Shown here: positions 1 to 7,208 of the stretch, in pieces | Numbering within the stretch: position 1 is the first letter of the stretch | How the letters are laid out: each line of letters opens with the position of its first letter | Assembly: GCF_028291745.1 (NCBI RefSeq) | Contig: NZ_JAQGNQ010000090.1 | Coordinates: forward strand, 1 to 39,014 | Origin: Ramlibacter sp. | Lineage (GTDB): Bacteria > Pseudomonadota > Gammaproteobacteria > Burkholderiales > Burkholderiaceae_C | Direction of reading: 5' to 3' | Length of the DNA: 39,014 nucleotides | Position numbers and translations under genes: made by a program | Notes under the pieces: generated by a model | What the model was told of the DNA's origin: nothing | Database searches by the model: none | What the model saw: the letters and a program-made list of their open reading frames with translations, nothing else

Positions 1-43
1 TCCTGGCCATACGCGCGCACTCGCGTGCGCTTGACCGGTTGAC

Positions 44-75
44 TTGTGTCCATGAGAGGCCTCTCGTGGACACAA
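44..75. repeat. 32-bp near-perfect palindrome
   Basis: The two 16-base arms, TTGTGTCCATGAGAGG and CCTCTCGTGGACACAA, are complementary with one T/G wobble and no spacer. A smaller hairpin (GCGCAC-TCGC-GTGCGC) lies at 15-30. There is no T-tract, so an intrinsic terminator is unlikely. A protein-binding dyad, a recombination site or an extruded cruciform are possible. Confidence 0.8.
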
Positions 76-95
76 TGCTCGCCGGGGCTGGCTAG

Positions 96-317
96 GCCGG
101 CAAGGATGCCATCACCGCGCGCTTACCAAGAAACGCGCTCAAACACTGGAATGAGAGCCAGCGAGCAGAGATCGATTTTGACGCGCGCCGCGAGGCGGCT
201 GACATGCTAAACAGGGCCATCATGAACTACTGGTCACTTCGCGAAAACCTCTCCCTTGGTATGGCTCGGTTCATTGAAGATCGGTCTGAGAACGACGGAA
301 CGGACGACATCTGTTGA
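96..317 (+). pseudogene. ORF remnant without a usable upstream start
   Basis: After a TAG at 93-95 the frame stays open to the TGA at 315-317. It reads as plausible protein, with a charged helical stretch that includes the segment DFDARREAADMLNRAIMNYW. The first in-frame ATG is at 204, which would give only 37 residues, so most of the coding-like part has no start codon. It may be the 3' end of a gene broken by the TAG or by a lost upstream part. No family was recognised and chance openness in GC-rich DNA cannot be excluded. Confidence 0.25.
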
Positions 318-418
318 AGGAGGTTCACTTTCGGCGCCCGGTCAGACGGTGTTCATCGTGAGATAGCCTCCTTACCACCGGGTGCCGGCACCACGTCGAA
401 GCATCTTCGGGCCCGCCC

Positions 419-721
419 TTAATCACCCCGAGCCAGATCAGCGACACGGCGGCCCTCGGCCTCGTCCTCAAGCTCAATTCCTTCTGCGCCGTCCTGGTAG
501 GTGACGCGTCTGAACTTAGCGCCCAAGACGGTTCCCCCTGGAATGATGAAGATAGAAAGGACGTCATCTCCGGTCGCGATCAGGCTCGCAACGTCCGCAG
601 CGTCCTGCTCGGCCGGCGCCCCAATCCACTTGTTTGATGCAGGATCGACGCGTCCGATCATGGCCCGCCGAACTCTGCCGGTAGTATCAAGCCTCACCCC
701 GCTGACGCAGTAGGTAGCCAT
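419..721 (-). CDS. hypothetical protein, 100 aa
   Basis: I do not recognise this protein. It is soluble and mixed alpha/beta with no signal peptide or membrane segment, and it ends in an acidic tail (ELEDEAEGRRVADLARGD). The start is placed at the ATG at 721 because GGGAGGCG lies just upstream. A frame 12 codons longer lacks such a site and would begin with residues encoded by the ribosome-binding sequence. It is transcribed leftwards like its neighbours and is separated from the Cys-repeat gene by about 130 bases. The product name should stay hypothetical. Confidence 0.6.
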   Translation of the reverse strand: MATYCVSGVRLDTTGRVRRAMIGRVDPASNKWIGAPAEQDAADVASLIATGDDVLSIFIIPGGTVLGAKFRRVTYQDGAEGIELEDEAEGRRVADLARGD

Positions 722-852
722 CTTGGTCGCCTCCCTTTTCCATACCGCCAGGATCACGGCGGCCGTTACTGACCGACAGTCCCGTGACGCAACAGAATCA
801 CCGACCCTTCAGGCAAGTCATTCTGTGCGGAGAAGAGCCTTGGCTGGAACGA

Positions 853-1395
853 TCAGTGCCGTGTAGCGCCGGTAGCACAGACCTGTATTGCTGCACCCCT
901 GTTCATTCCAGCCTCGGCGGCGCGGACATAGCAGTCCAACGTCTTGCGTGCACTCTCGGTTTGGGCGCACAAGTTTGTCCCGAGCCCACGGCCCATTCCA
1001 CGATCCACCCCGAAAACATTCTTGTAGCAAGCCACCGGCTCGCTTGACGTGGCGCCGGTGCAAAGGCGAATAGCAAGGCCCCGGCCGATTCCTGAATCGA
1101 ACGCTGCTGAGGAGGTGTAGCAGGTCAGCGGATCCAATGAACGCGCCTGTTGACAGAGATCAACGGCGAGCCCTCGCCCGATACCGCGGTCAGCGGCAAA
1201 AGAGCGGATGTAGCACTGCGCTGCCGCTGAAGATCTCACACCGCTACACAGCTTGGCGGCGAGAGCCCTGGAAATCTCCGGGTCGGCTATTGCAACTTCG
1301 CGTACGCAGTCTGACGCGCCATATTCGACGGCATCCGCTGCTGGGGAGCCCGCAAGTGTCAGGGCAGCAGCTAGCAACGTTCTGGGCAGTCTCAT
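853..1395 (-). CDS. secreted Cys-paired tandem-repeat protein
   Basis: The 180-residue product starts with a signal peptide (MRLPRTLLAAALTLAGSPAADA), so it is probably exported to the periplasm or outside. The mature part is built from about four tandem units of 31-33 residues. Each unit has the pattern CY-x(6-7)-DRGxGRGLA-x(2)-LC-x(9-11), so every unit carries two cysteines at fixed spacing. In the oxidising periplasm these could pair into disulfides, forming a stack of helical hairpins. I know no named family for it. It sits alone between a hypothetical gene and the aspartic protease gene, reads leftwards, and has an ATG at 1395 preceded by a modest GGGG ribosome site. Confidence 0.7.
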   Translation of the reverse strand: MRLPRTLLAAALTLAGSPAADAVEYGASDCVREVAIADPEISRALAAKLCSGVRSSAAAQCYIRSFAADRGIGRGLAVDLCQQARSLDPLTCYTSSAAFDSGIGRGLAIRLCTGATSSEPVACYKNVFGVDRGMGRGLGTNLCAQTESARKTLDCYVRAAEAGMNRGAAIQVCATGATRH

Positions 1396-1853
1396 AGCCC
1401 CACATATTGCTCAAGTGAGAAGCGGCTGACAAGCGTCGTGGGCCGGCACGCTGCCCGGATGCGCCCTCCCGAATGCGATCAATGGGCCGGCCTGCAGGCA
1501 ATCCGCCACGCAATGCGAGAGGGCGCGCGCCGATGGTGCCGAAGCCAGGCTCAGTTGCCGTTGCAGGTTTGAGCGGGAGTCAATAGGTCAACCCCTTCAG
1601 ACGGCGCAGCTGCACGGTCCAGGATCTCGGCAGCGGATGCGTACCTGACCCCAATGGGCATGTGCGAACTGGTCGGATTTGCGCAAGAACTAACGCCGGT
1701 CTACTTCGTCAGCGATGAACCAATGCGTGGGGCGCCAGTTTTCCTCTTGTCGGATTTGTGCGGCACATTTCGTCCGCTGCCTTGCTGGACAGCAAGCAAA
1801 ACGACTGAGCGCCAGCTTGGTCCAGCGACCGCTCTGCTACCCACTGCAACGCA
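1396..1853. other. 458-base stretch with no confident gene
   Basis: No start with a ribosome site and no recognisable domain was seen on either strand. A plus-strand frame around 1590-1908 is open and partly protein-like, including MCELVGFAQELTPVYFVSD from 1660. However, it runs antisense into the aspartic protease gene and has no ribosome site. It may be a decayed gene. Promoter elements for the leftward Cys-repeat gene should lie near 1400-1450 but no consensus was obvious. Confidence 0.4.
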
Positions 1854-2285
1854 TCACGGGCTCTGCCGGTGCGCGAAGCCGCTTGCGAGGGCAATTTCCT
1901 CGAACTGATCCTCGTCAATGAGCCAGACCTGCTGGTTTGTCATGACCAGCGCCATCTTAAATTTCCGAAGAAAGTCGATGCCAAGCAGACAAGGTCCGTC
2001 CGAGGGAACCAACAGCGCTAGCCCTTGTTCAGTGCGATTCGCGAAGCCAATCCGAACTAAGGCTGTGCGGAAAGCCACCCTGCTGCCATCGGCGAGAGTG
2101 CCGGTTGTTGCGGTGGGCAACTGTACGGGTTCGTGAGCAGCCGCCAGTGACTCCGGCATGTTCATGAAGCCGCCAAAGCCGGTATCGATGACTGCCGCGA
2201 CTTCTTCGGGACTGCCTTTTGTCCCCGCAATGATCACGTTGATGCGGGGCTTCGTCCGATCAAAGTACCCGGGCCAGACCGGCAT
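1854..2285 (-). CDS. clan AA (retropepsin-like) aspartic protease
   Basis: The 143-residue protein has the single-lobe architecture of bacterial retropepsin-like proteases. The catalytic motif is D34-T35-G36 within AVIDTGFGGFMNMP, and the second hallmark hydrophobic-glycine segment CLLGIDFLRKF lies near residues 98-108. Such enzymes work as homodimers, each subunit giving one aspartate. There is no signal peptide, so it is probably cytoplasmic. Its start overlaps the end of the upstream small gene by 26 bases, which suggests translational coupling. The substrate is unknown; its partner gene is the obvious candidate for regulation or cleavage. Family assignment is firm, role is inferred. Confidence 0.85.
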   Translation of the reverse strand: MPVWPGYFDRTKPRINVIIAGTKGSPEEVAAVIDTGFGGFMNMPESLAAAHEPVQLPTATTGTLADGSRVAFRTALVRIGFANRTEQGLALLVPSDGPCLLGIDFLRKFKMALVMTNQQVWLIDEDQFEEIALASGFAHRQSP

Positions 2286-2550
2286 TCTCGGGAGAGAAGT
2301 AGCTCAGTTGGAAGGCGCTGGGAGCCCCGATTCGAATCAGATGCAACGATCCTTGGCTCACGGCGGCTTGCGCTTTCGCAATCGCCTCTTCGGGGAACTG
2401 CGCCACGAACGCGGCGCCGCTGCTCACCTCGATGACCGCAAATTGATCCGGGTACTTCGCCTCAAACTGCTGCTGATACCGGTCCGCATAGATCCGGTCG
2501 CCCTTTCGAACGATGTCCACCAGCTCCGAGGCTGTGATCGGGGGGCTCAT
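2260..2550 (-). CDS. small conserved protein paired with aspartic protease
   Basis: The 96-residue product starts MSPPITASELVDIVRKGDRIYADRY. It continues with a compact alpha/beta domain (FAVIEVSSGAAFVAQFPEEAIAKAQ) and a terminal HLIRIGAPSAFQLSYF segment. Small proteins of this appearance are often found directly upstream of clan AA aspartic protease genes in bacteria. The start at 2550 is chosen because GAGAGG lies about eight bases upstream; a longer frame to 2715 would add a low-complexity basic leader with no ribosome site. The gene overlaps the protease start by 26 bases, so the two are one transcriptional and probably functional unit. Its biochemical role is not known to me. Confidence 0.7.
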   Translation of the reverse strand: MSPPITASELVDIVRKGDRIYADRYQQQFEAKYPDQFAVIEVSSGAAFVAQFPEEAIAKAQAAVSQGSLHLIRIGAPSAFQLSYFSPENAGLARVL

Positions 2551-2648
2551 GGAGCGCCTCTCGCTGCGTTCTCGGTTGTTGCCATGGTGTTCCCCGGTTG
2601 CTCTCGTCGCCCCAGCATGCGGCAGCTGGGATTTCTTGTATGTCGGCA

Positions 2649-3098
2649 TTACACGCATTTTGGGCCTCCCCGCCAACAGGATTTCCACCGGATGTGCACA
2701 GCTTTGTCCGTCCACACCTGTGGATAAGTCATCTCATATTCCGGCAAGGTCCTGTGCCATTTGGGAAAAACCGTCAAAGGGGCCGGTGGATTGCGCTCAC
2801 GTTCGCCGCTCGGCATCCGCCAAGCGGCAGGGGCCGCGCCCCCTGTGTCAGCGTCCTGCAAGCGTGAAACTCGCCTCACCCGCTGCATGCATCCCGCGCT
2901 CAGGCGTTCAAAACGCGGTCTCGGTGTCGCAGTTCGCCATTCGAGCAGCAGCGCCACCATCTGGTGGAAGCTCGCAGGGGTGGGTTCGTTTTGCACCCCG
3001 TTGCGCGCCGGCACAGCCGGCCGGCAGACCAAGACCGCCGCCATCTGCTCGAATGCTAGCAGGCGGGGTGGGGGAGCTTCGTCCGATTGGTCGAGCAT
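2649..3098 (-). CDS. possible hypothetical protein, 149 aa
   Basis: This frame is open for 149 codons downstream of the GPKT/HG-type gene. It reads as protein in its first half (MLDQSDEAPPPRLLAFEQMA, then SFHQMVALLLEWRTATPRPRF). An ATG at 3098 is preceded by GAGGG at a suitable distance, 30 bases after the previous stop. The second half is Pro, Arg and Trp rich and less convincing. If it is not real, the stretch 2551-3127 is non-coding and contains only a short GC hairpin at 2828-2845 (CAGGGG-CCGCGC-CCCCTG). No family was recognised. Confidence 0.35.
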   Translation of the reverse strand: MLDQSDEAPPPRLLAFEQMAAVLVCRPAVPARNGVQNEPTPASFHQMVALLLEWRTATPRPRFERLSAGCMQRVRRVSRLQDADTGGAAPAAWRMPSGERERNPPAPLTVFPKWHRTLPEYEMTYPQVWTDKAVHIRWKSCWRGGPKCV

Positions 3099-3127
3099 TG
3101 AGAGCCCTCGCAAATTGGGTTCGGAAA

Positions 3128-3355
3128 TCAGCCAGACACCAGCGAGCAACGCTGCTCCTCAAGGACCGCCATCACCGCCCGAAAGTGGCGAGCCTGCATG
3201 ATCGCTTCCGCGCTACGCTGCCCGTGCTTGGTTGCGTTTTGGGAGACCGCGGACCGTCCCGCCTCCGTCTTTGGCCCAGTTGACCGCTCCCACGGCTTCC
3301 AGCTCCTGATTAGCTCCGCTTGGCGCTGCTTGCGCTCCAAAGTCCAGCCGTTCAC
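3128..3355 (-). CDS. STGPKT/TKHG-motif small protein
   Basis: The 75-residue basic protein has the recognisable pattern R-x-A-x-LIRSWKPWE-x-STGPKT-x-G-(x)-NATKHG. It belongs to a widespread family of small proteins in beta- and gammaproteobacterial genomes and prophages, sometimes described by an HGGxxS motif. The start is a GTG at 3355 supported by GGAGGAG seven bases upstream. Strikingly, its first 143 bases lie inside the 3' end of the upstream gene in a different reading frame. I recall this overlapping arrangement from other Burkholderiales, so both genes are likely real. Its function is unknown. Confidence 0.75.
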   Translation of the reverse strand: MNGWTLERKQRQAELIRSWKPWERSTGPKTEAGRSAVSQNATKHGQRSAEAIMQARHFRAVMAVLEEQRCSLVSG

Positions 3356-3971
3356 TCGGGTTCTCCTCCAAAAGTTTGTTTGCCGGTTCCGGGACTTCTT
3401 GCGGGCGCGCAGTTGCCGCGAGCTGCCCTCCGTTGTTCACCTGCTGCGCGCCTTGTGACACGTTGGCCTGCGAACCCGGCGCCTGCCGGATGAATGCCAC
3501 AGACCGGGGGTTCACCAGGTCGTTGAGGGCCTCAAGGGTCGTGCGGCACTGACTCTGGGCTTTCATGGCCACGCCCATGATGGCTTGCATGCTCTGCGCC
3601 TTCAAGTGCCAAGAGCCGCCCTGTTCGTCGGTCCTGATGCAGTCAGCCGCCTTGCGAGTCATCTCCGTAAAGATGGCGTTGAGTGTGATCGCCTGCGCCA
3701 TGAGCATTTGCTTTGCGCCATCCAGGTTCCCCGCAGCGGCTTGTTGTGCGTACTCCCGGACGACCTGCAGCGCCTCGTTCACGCCCGTCACACCCATCGT
3801 CTTCTCGGTCCACGGATGCGCTGCCAGCGTGGCTGTGGTGGCAGGGTCAAAAGCGTTTTCAGCCAATGCAGCGCTTTTCTCCTGACCGGGCTTGCATTGC
3901 ACCCTCAGGACTTGGACGGGCGCCTTTTGTGAGGTTGCGGCGCCCGATTGCAGCCCCGTCTTGTCAGTCAT
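3213..3971 (-). CDS. conserved hypothetical protein (AQSQCR-x-TLEAL family)
   Basis: The 252-residue protein is mainly helical. It contains a run resembling a common beta/gammaproteobacterial family: NLDGAKQMLMAQAITLNAIF, then MKAQSQCRTTLEALNDL, NPRSVAFIRQAP and QQVNNGG. The C-terminal part (RLDFGAQ...LEAVGAVNWAKDG) also matches the usual tail of that family. The ATG at 3971 follows AAAGGAAAG. A longer frame to 4094 adds an unlikely basic leader. The 3' end overlaps the STGPKT gene by 143 bases in another frame. It follows the 148-residue gene after 11 bases, so they form an operon. It is often chromosomal or prophage-borne; its function is unknown. Confidence 0.8.
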   Translation of the reverse strand: MTDKTGLQSGAATSQKAPVQVLRVQCKPGQEKSAALAENAFDPATTATLAAHPWTEKTMGVTGVNEALQVVREYAQQAAAGNLDGAKQMLMAQAITLNAIFTEMTRKAADCIRTDEQGGSWHLKAQSMQAIMGVAMKAQSQCRTTLEALNDLVNPRSVAFIRQAPGSQANVSQGAQQVNNGGQLAATARPQEVPEPANKLLEENPSERLDFGAQAAPSGANQELEAVGAVNWAKDGGGTVRGLPKRNQARAA

Positions 3972-3982
3972 GTTCTTTCCTT

Positions 3983-4429
3983 TCAGTGCTGAGCTTTCGC
4001 GTCTTCCAGAGTGACCCAGGGAAGCAGCTCCGTGTACGGCAGCATCGGCGGGATGGGGTGTACAGCGTCCTCGCCGAGGAGCTTGTAGTTGCACACCCCG
4101 GGGAAGGCGCTTACGGTGGCACCCGTGGCCTGCAGGAGGTAAAACTCCCGCGGAAGCACCTCGGCCAGGCAGTTCACGACGTACTGCGAATAGGCGGCAT
4201 CCTTCTCTGGATCGGTACCGCTTAGCGTCTCCGCGAACCTGCCATTCCAGCCGGTCAAGATCTGAACACCCTGACGCCTGGTGAAGTCCGCCTTGCCCGA
4301 GAGAACCTCACGGGTGAACGCGACTTCGAGCGGAACCACCCAGGAGCAATCGCCAGAGTCGGTGCGAAAAATCGGAAGCACGTAGAGCAGCTCCGGAGGG
4401 GTCTCTTGCCCGGTGACCTGTTGCAGCAT
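3983..4429 (-). CDS. hypothetical phage-region protein, 148 aa
   Basis: I do not recognise this protein. It is soluble, starts MLQQVTGQETPPELLYVLPI and ends in a proline-rich stretch (HPIPPMLPYTELLPW). There are no membrane segments. An AGGAGG site six bases before the ATG at 4429 makes the start firm. This site lies inside the last codons of the small 56-residue frame upstream, so translation of the two is probably coupled. Its position after the transglycosylase gene suggests a late phage or virion-associated function, but nothing in the protein proves it. Confidence 0.65.
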   Translation of the reverse strand: MLQQVTGQETPPELLYVLPIFRTDSGDCSWVVPLEVAFTREVLSGKADFTRRQGVQILTGWNGRFAETLSGTDPEKDAAYSQYVVNCLAEVLPREFYLLQATGATVSAFPGVCNYKLLGEDAVHPIPPMLPYTELLPWVTLEDAKAQH

Positions 4430-4432
4430 TGT

Positions 4433-4603
4433 TCAGTGCCTCCTGTACATAGAATGGTTGCAGCCGCCATCTCGGTCGGCACGAAGGGTGCCCGGCATGT
4501 TCAACATCCCTCTTTGGCTCCTCACTGCGTAATCGCCAAGAACATAGAAGACGAAGCGAGAGGCAGCTTTCAGAAGATGGTCACGAACGAGTGTCATAGG
4601 CAT
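4433..4603 (-). CDS. small protein, 56 aa, between two phage genes
   Basis: A short frame starts with ATG one base after the stop of the transglycosylase gene. It reads MPMTLVRDHLLKAASRFVFY then VLGDYAVRSQRGMLNMPG and ends ...HSMYRRH. It fills the 175-base gap between the two larger genes exactly. The AGGAGG site of the next gene is embedded in its last codons. This tight fit and the balanced composition argue for a real gene translated by reinitiation. It has one hydrophobic segment (ASRFVFYVLGDYAV) too short to be a sure membrane helix. No family was recognised. Confidence 0.5.
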   Translation of the reverse strand: MPMTLVRDHLLKAASRFVFYVLGDYAVRSQRGMLNMPGTLRADRDGGCNHSMYRRH

Positions 4604-4604
4604 T

Positions 4605-7208
4605 TCAACGGGTCGTAAGGAGGTCTGACAGCTTCGTCGTGCGTTTCTTGACCGCACGCAGAGCCGTTGCGTTGTCCAGTGCACCCGCGGCCAGCTTCCC
4701 GGCTGCGCCCCCAGCAACAGCGCCAACAGGCCCGAACAGCGCCGCCCCCGCCCCGGCTCCCGCAGAGGGCAGACTGTGCATCACGCCTTGCGTGACAAGG
4801 TTGTGCCCCTGCACCGCAGCACCGGGGTAGCTCTGGTCCTTGGCGACGATGTGGCCCGCGTCATTGAGGTTGCGGAAGGCGCCGATCTCTTCCGGGGTGA
4901 AGACTTGCGCCATGCGGGCCGCGTGGTCTTGCAGGTACTTGGTAACGCCCCTTGCGTTCCACTGCCCCGCATGCGCCGTGCCTACAGCCTTCACCTCGTT
5001 GGCAAATTGGGCCTTGATTTCATTGAGTGCCGCTGTCGTCTGCGGGAGAACTTCCGGTGGCGCATTGCGCAACGTGTTTACAACGTGCGTGAACTGATCG
5101 ACCGGCATGCCCGTCACGACATAGGGAATCTTCTCCACGGGAACCGCTCTGTTGATGCCATTGGGTCCAGAGGAGTCCATCAGCTTGGCGATGCCGTTTG
5201 GGTTATCCAGCGTAGCGCCTCTTTGCGCCCGCATGGCGCGGGCTTCGCCGTAGACATCCTCTCCAGCCGCCTCCATGATGTCCGAGTCAAGGGCGTCCTT
5301 CAGTTTGCCGACGTAGCGCCCGTTTGACGGGGACCAATTCTCATTCAGATACTTGCGCATGGTCTCGGCCTGCTGCGCATTGCTGAACACCTTTCCATCC
5401 TCGCCCACCATGCCAAGCTTCTTGGCGTAGGAGTTGATGGCGTCCCGCAGGTGCACCCGGTCGGAGTTCGTCATCTCCGAGTCCTCGCCCAACATGCTTC
5501 GGAATCTCTCCAACGTGGTCGGCACACCTTGAGAACGATCGTCGGCCACGCGATAGAGTTGCTGCGTGCGCGAGTCGTACCAATCTTTCAGGGAGTCAAG
5601 GGAGGAGACAATCGTGCTGCCGCGCGCATGCCGGGCCGGCTCGTCAATGCCGTTGGTTCCTCCGGTGCGCTGAATTAGCGAGTCGGAGTTGTTCGACAGG
5701 GCTTGCCGCTCCCCATCGATGATGGCTTTCATATGCCGACCGGCTGAAGAATCAACCTTCGAGGTCTGGTAGTCGGTCGATCCGCCGATGCCATCTCCCG
5801 CTAGCGCACTCTTGCGCAGGTTTTGCGTGTCAATGCCCACGCTCTCCAGCACCTTCGCACGCGCCGCCTGCTCCTGCGCACCGAACCTGCCCTCGGGCGC
5901 CACGGTAGGCGTTTCGGGGAACAGTTCGGCCGGTGCCGTGCTGGCCATCGCCTGAACGGCCTGCGGGGTCGAGGGAACGGGAGTTGGCACCTTGACAGCG
6001 GCGGGAGCCGGGAACGGCGTGTAGGGGGGCTGCGGCGCCTGCGGAGGGGCCGCAGCAGGCGCAGTAGCACCCATGGGACGTGGAGCGGGCGGAATCGCGC
6101 CAGGAGTCGCCTGCACCGGAGCGGCTTGCTGCGGCATCGGCTGCGGAATCACGGGAGCAGGTTCACCCGGTGCCGGGATCGTGGTTGGCGGCTGTTCCTG
6201 GCGAGGCCGCGCGATTACTGCGGCCGTGTCCATCGTTGGCTCGATGCGCGGGGTGACGGAAGGGGTTTCTCCTGGCTTGAGCAGGCTGCTAAGGGGCCTG
6301 GTGAGCCCCAAGGCTACAGGGGCGGCTGCACCGACACCCCTCGTGATAGCCCCGGCTCCCGGGGCTCCATGCTCTGCCAGGAGGTCGCCCAGCTTGTCGC
6401 CGGCCCACTGCGTTGCAGAGGGAATCCATGTCAGTGGGTTGTAGGCAGAATCGAACCCCTCGACCATCTCCTTACCCTGCCCGGTGCGCGGCTGGTACGT
6501 GAGCGCGTCCTGTGTCTTGGCCGCGGCATCCGCCCCAGCAGCCAAACCCTTGTCAATGCTCCCAGTCTGAATGGCGTTCTTGACTCCGCTCGCGATGCCC
6601 GCATAGCCGCCAACAATGGGGGCCGCCAGCGATGACGCAATATGCGCCGTCAGGTCGGCTGCGGAGCTGGTGATCGTCTGGCCGGCTGGTTGCGCGGGGC
6701 CTGCTGCTTGGAACGGCCTGGCGGTGCTTTTGGTCGCCTGCGTTGCCGCATCCGTTAGTGCGTGCGAGGAGAAATCCTCCAACCCGTCAGACGTCGAATG
6801 AGACGCGGCAGATGGAGCGTGGCCGCTGGCCGCCAGCACCTTGTCAACGTAGGGGCTCGGGTCTTTGGTCACAAAGCCGCCGTATTGCCCCAGCGCCTTG
6901 CGAACGTCCCCCCCGTTCTTCTCGACCAGTTGACCCAGATAGGTAGCGGCGGCGTTGCGCGACTGCTCCTCATCGAACGGATCGAACTTCACGCCCTGTT
7001 TGTGCAGCATGGCCACGGTCCCCGGCATGAACTGATAGGGGCCCATGGCGCCGGTTTGCGGGTTCACGGCATGCGGGTCGCCACTGCTTTCGACGTGGCG
7101 CAAACCATCCAGCAGTTGAGGCGTGACGAGAGAGGCGGCCGCTTGCTTCGGCTTTCCTCCGGCCGCTGCCGACAGGACATCAGACGAGAAGTCGTCCAGG
7201 CCGTCCAT
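4605..7208 (-). CDS. virion-associated lytic transglycosylase protein
   Basis: The 867-residue protein carries an SLT-type lytic transglycosylase domain near residues 25-125. The likely catalytic Glu40 is in LRHVESSGDPHAV, followed by GAMGPYQFMPGT. A long Ala/Pro-rich linker occupies roughly residues 330-430. The C-terminal half is helical and ends in an Ala/Gly segment that could touch membranes (SAGAGAGAALFGPVGAVAGG). Large proteins with such a domain are ejected or tail-tip proteins in podovirus-type phages, where they cut peptidoglycan during DNA entry. The start overlaps the previous stop as TAATG. A role in virions is inferred from family and context. Confidence 0.85.
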   Translation of the reverse strand: MDGLDDFSSDVLSAAAGGKPKQAAASLVTPQLLDGLRHVESSGDPHAVNPQTGAMGPYQFMPGTVAMLHKQGVKFDPFDEEQSRNAAATYLGQLVEKNGGDVRKALGQYGGFVTKDPSPYVDKVLAASGHAPSAASHSTSDGLEDFSSHALTDAATQATKSTARPFQAAGPAQPAGQTITSSAADLTAHIASSLAAPIVGGYAGIASGVKNAIQTGSIDKGLAAGADAAAKTQDALTYQPRTGQGKEMVEGFDSAYNPLTWIPSATQWAGDKLGDLLAEHGAPGAGAITRGVGAAAPVALGLTRPLSSLLKPGETPSVTPRIEPTMDTAAVIARPRQEQPPTTIPAPGEPAPVIPQPMPQQAAPVQATPGAIPPAPRPMGATAPAAAPPQAPQPPYTPFPAPAAVKVPTPVPSTPQAVQAMASTAPAELFPETPTVAPEGRFGAQEQAARAKVLESVGIDTQNLRKSALAGDGIGGSTDYQTSKVDSSAGRHMKAIIDGERQALSNNSDSLIQRTGGTNGIDEPARHARGSTIVSSLDSLKDWYDSRTQQLYRVADDRSQGVPTTLERFRSMLGEDSEMTNSDRVHLRDAINSYAKKLGMVGEDGKVFSNAQQAETMRKYLNENWSPSNGRYVGKLKDALDSDIMEAAGEDVYGEARAMRAQRGATLDNPNGIAKLMDSSGPNGINRAVPVEKIPYVVTGMPVDQFTHVVNTLRNAPPEVLPQTTAALNEIKAQFANEVKAVGTAHAGQWNARGVTKYLQDHAARMAQVFTPEEIGAFRNLNDAGHIVAKDQSYPGAAVQGHNLVTQGVMHSLPSAGAGAGAALFGPVGAVAGGAAGKLAAGALDNATALRAVKKRTTKLSDLLTTR

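Noticed and set aside
44..75. Telomere-resolution site of a linear plasmid-prophage
   Set aside because: No protelomerase gene is in the window and the element has an intact P4-type integrase, so the palindrome alone does not support it.
2828..2845. Hairpin CAGGGG-CCGCGC-CCCCTG as terminator
   Set aside because: Short stem, no U-tract and 283 bases from the nearest stop; it may lie inside a candidate gene.
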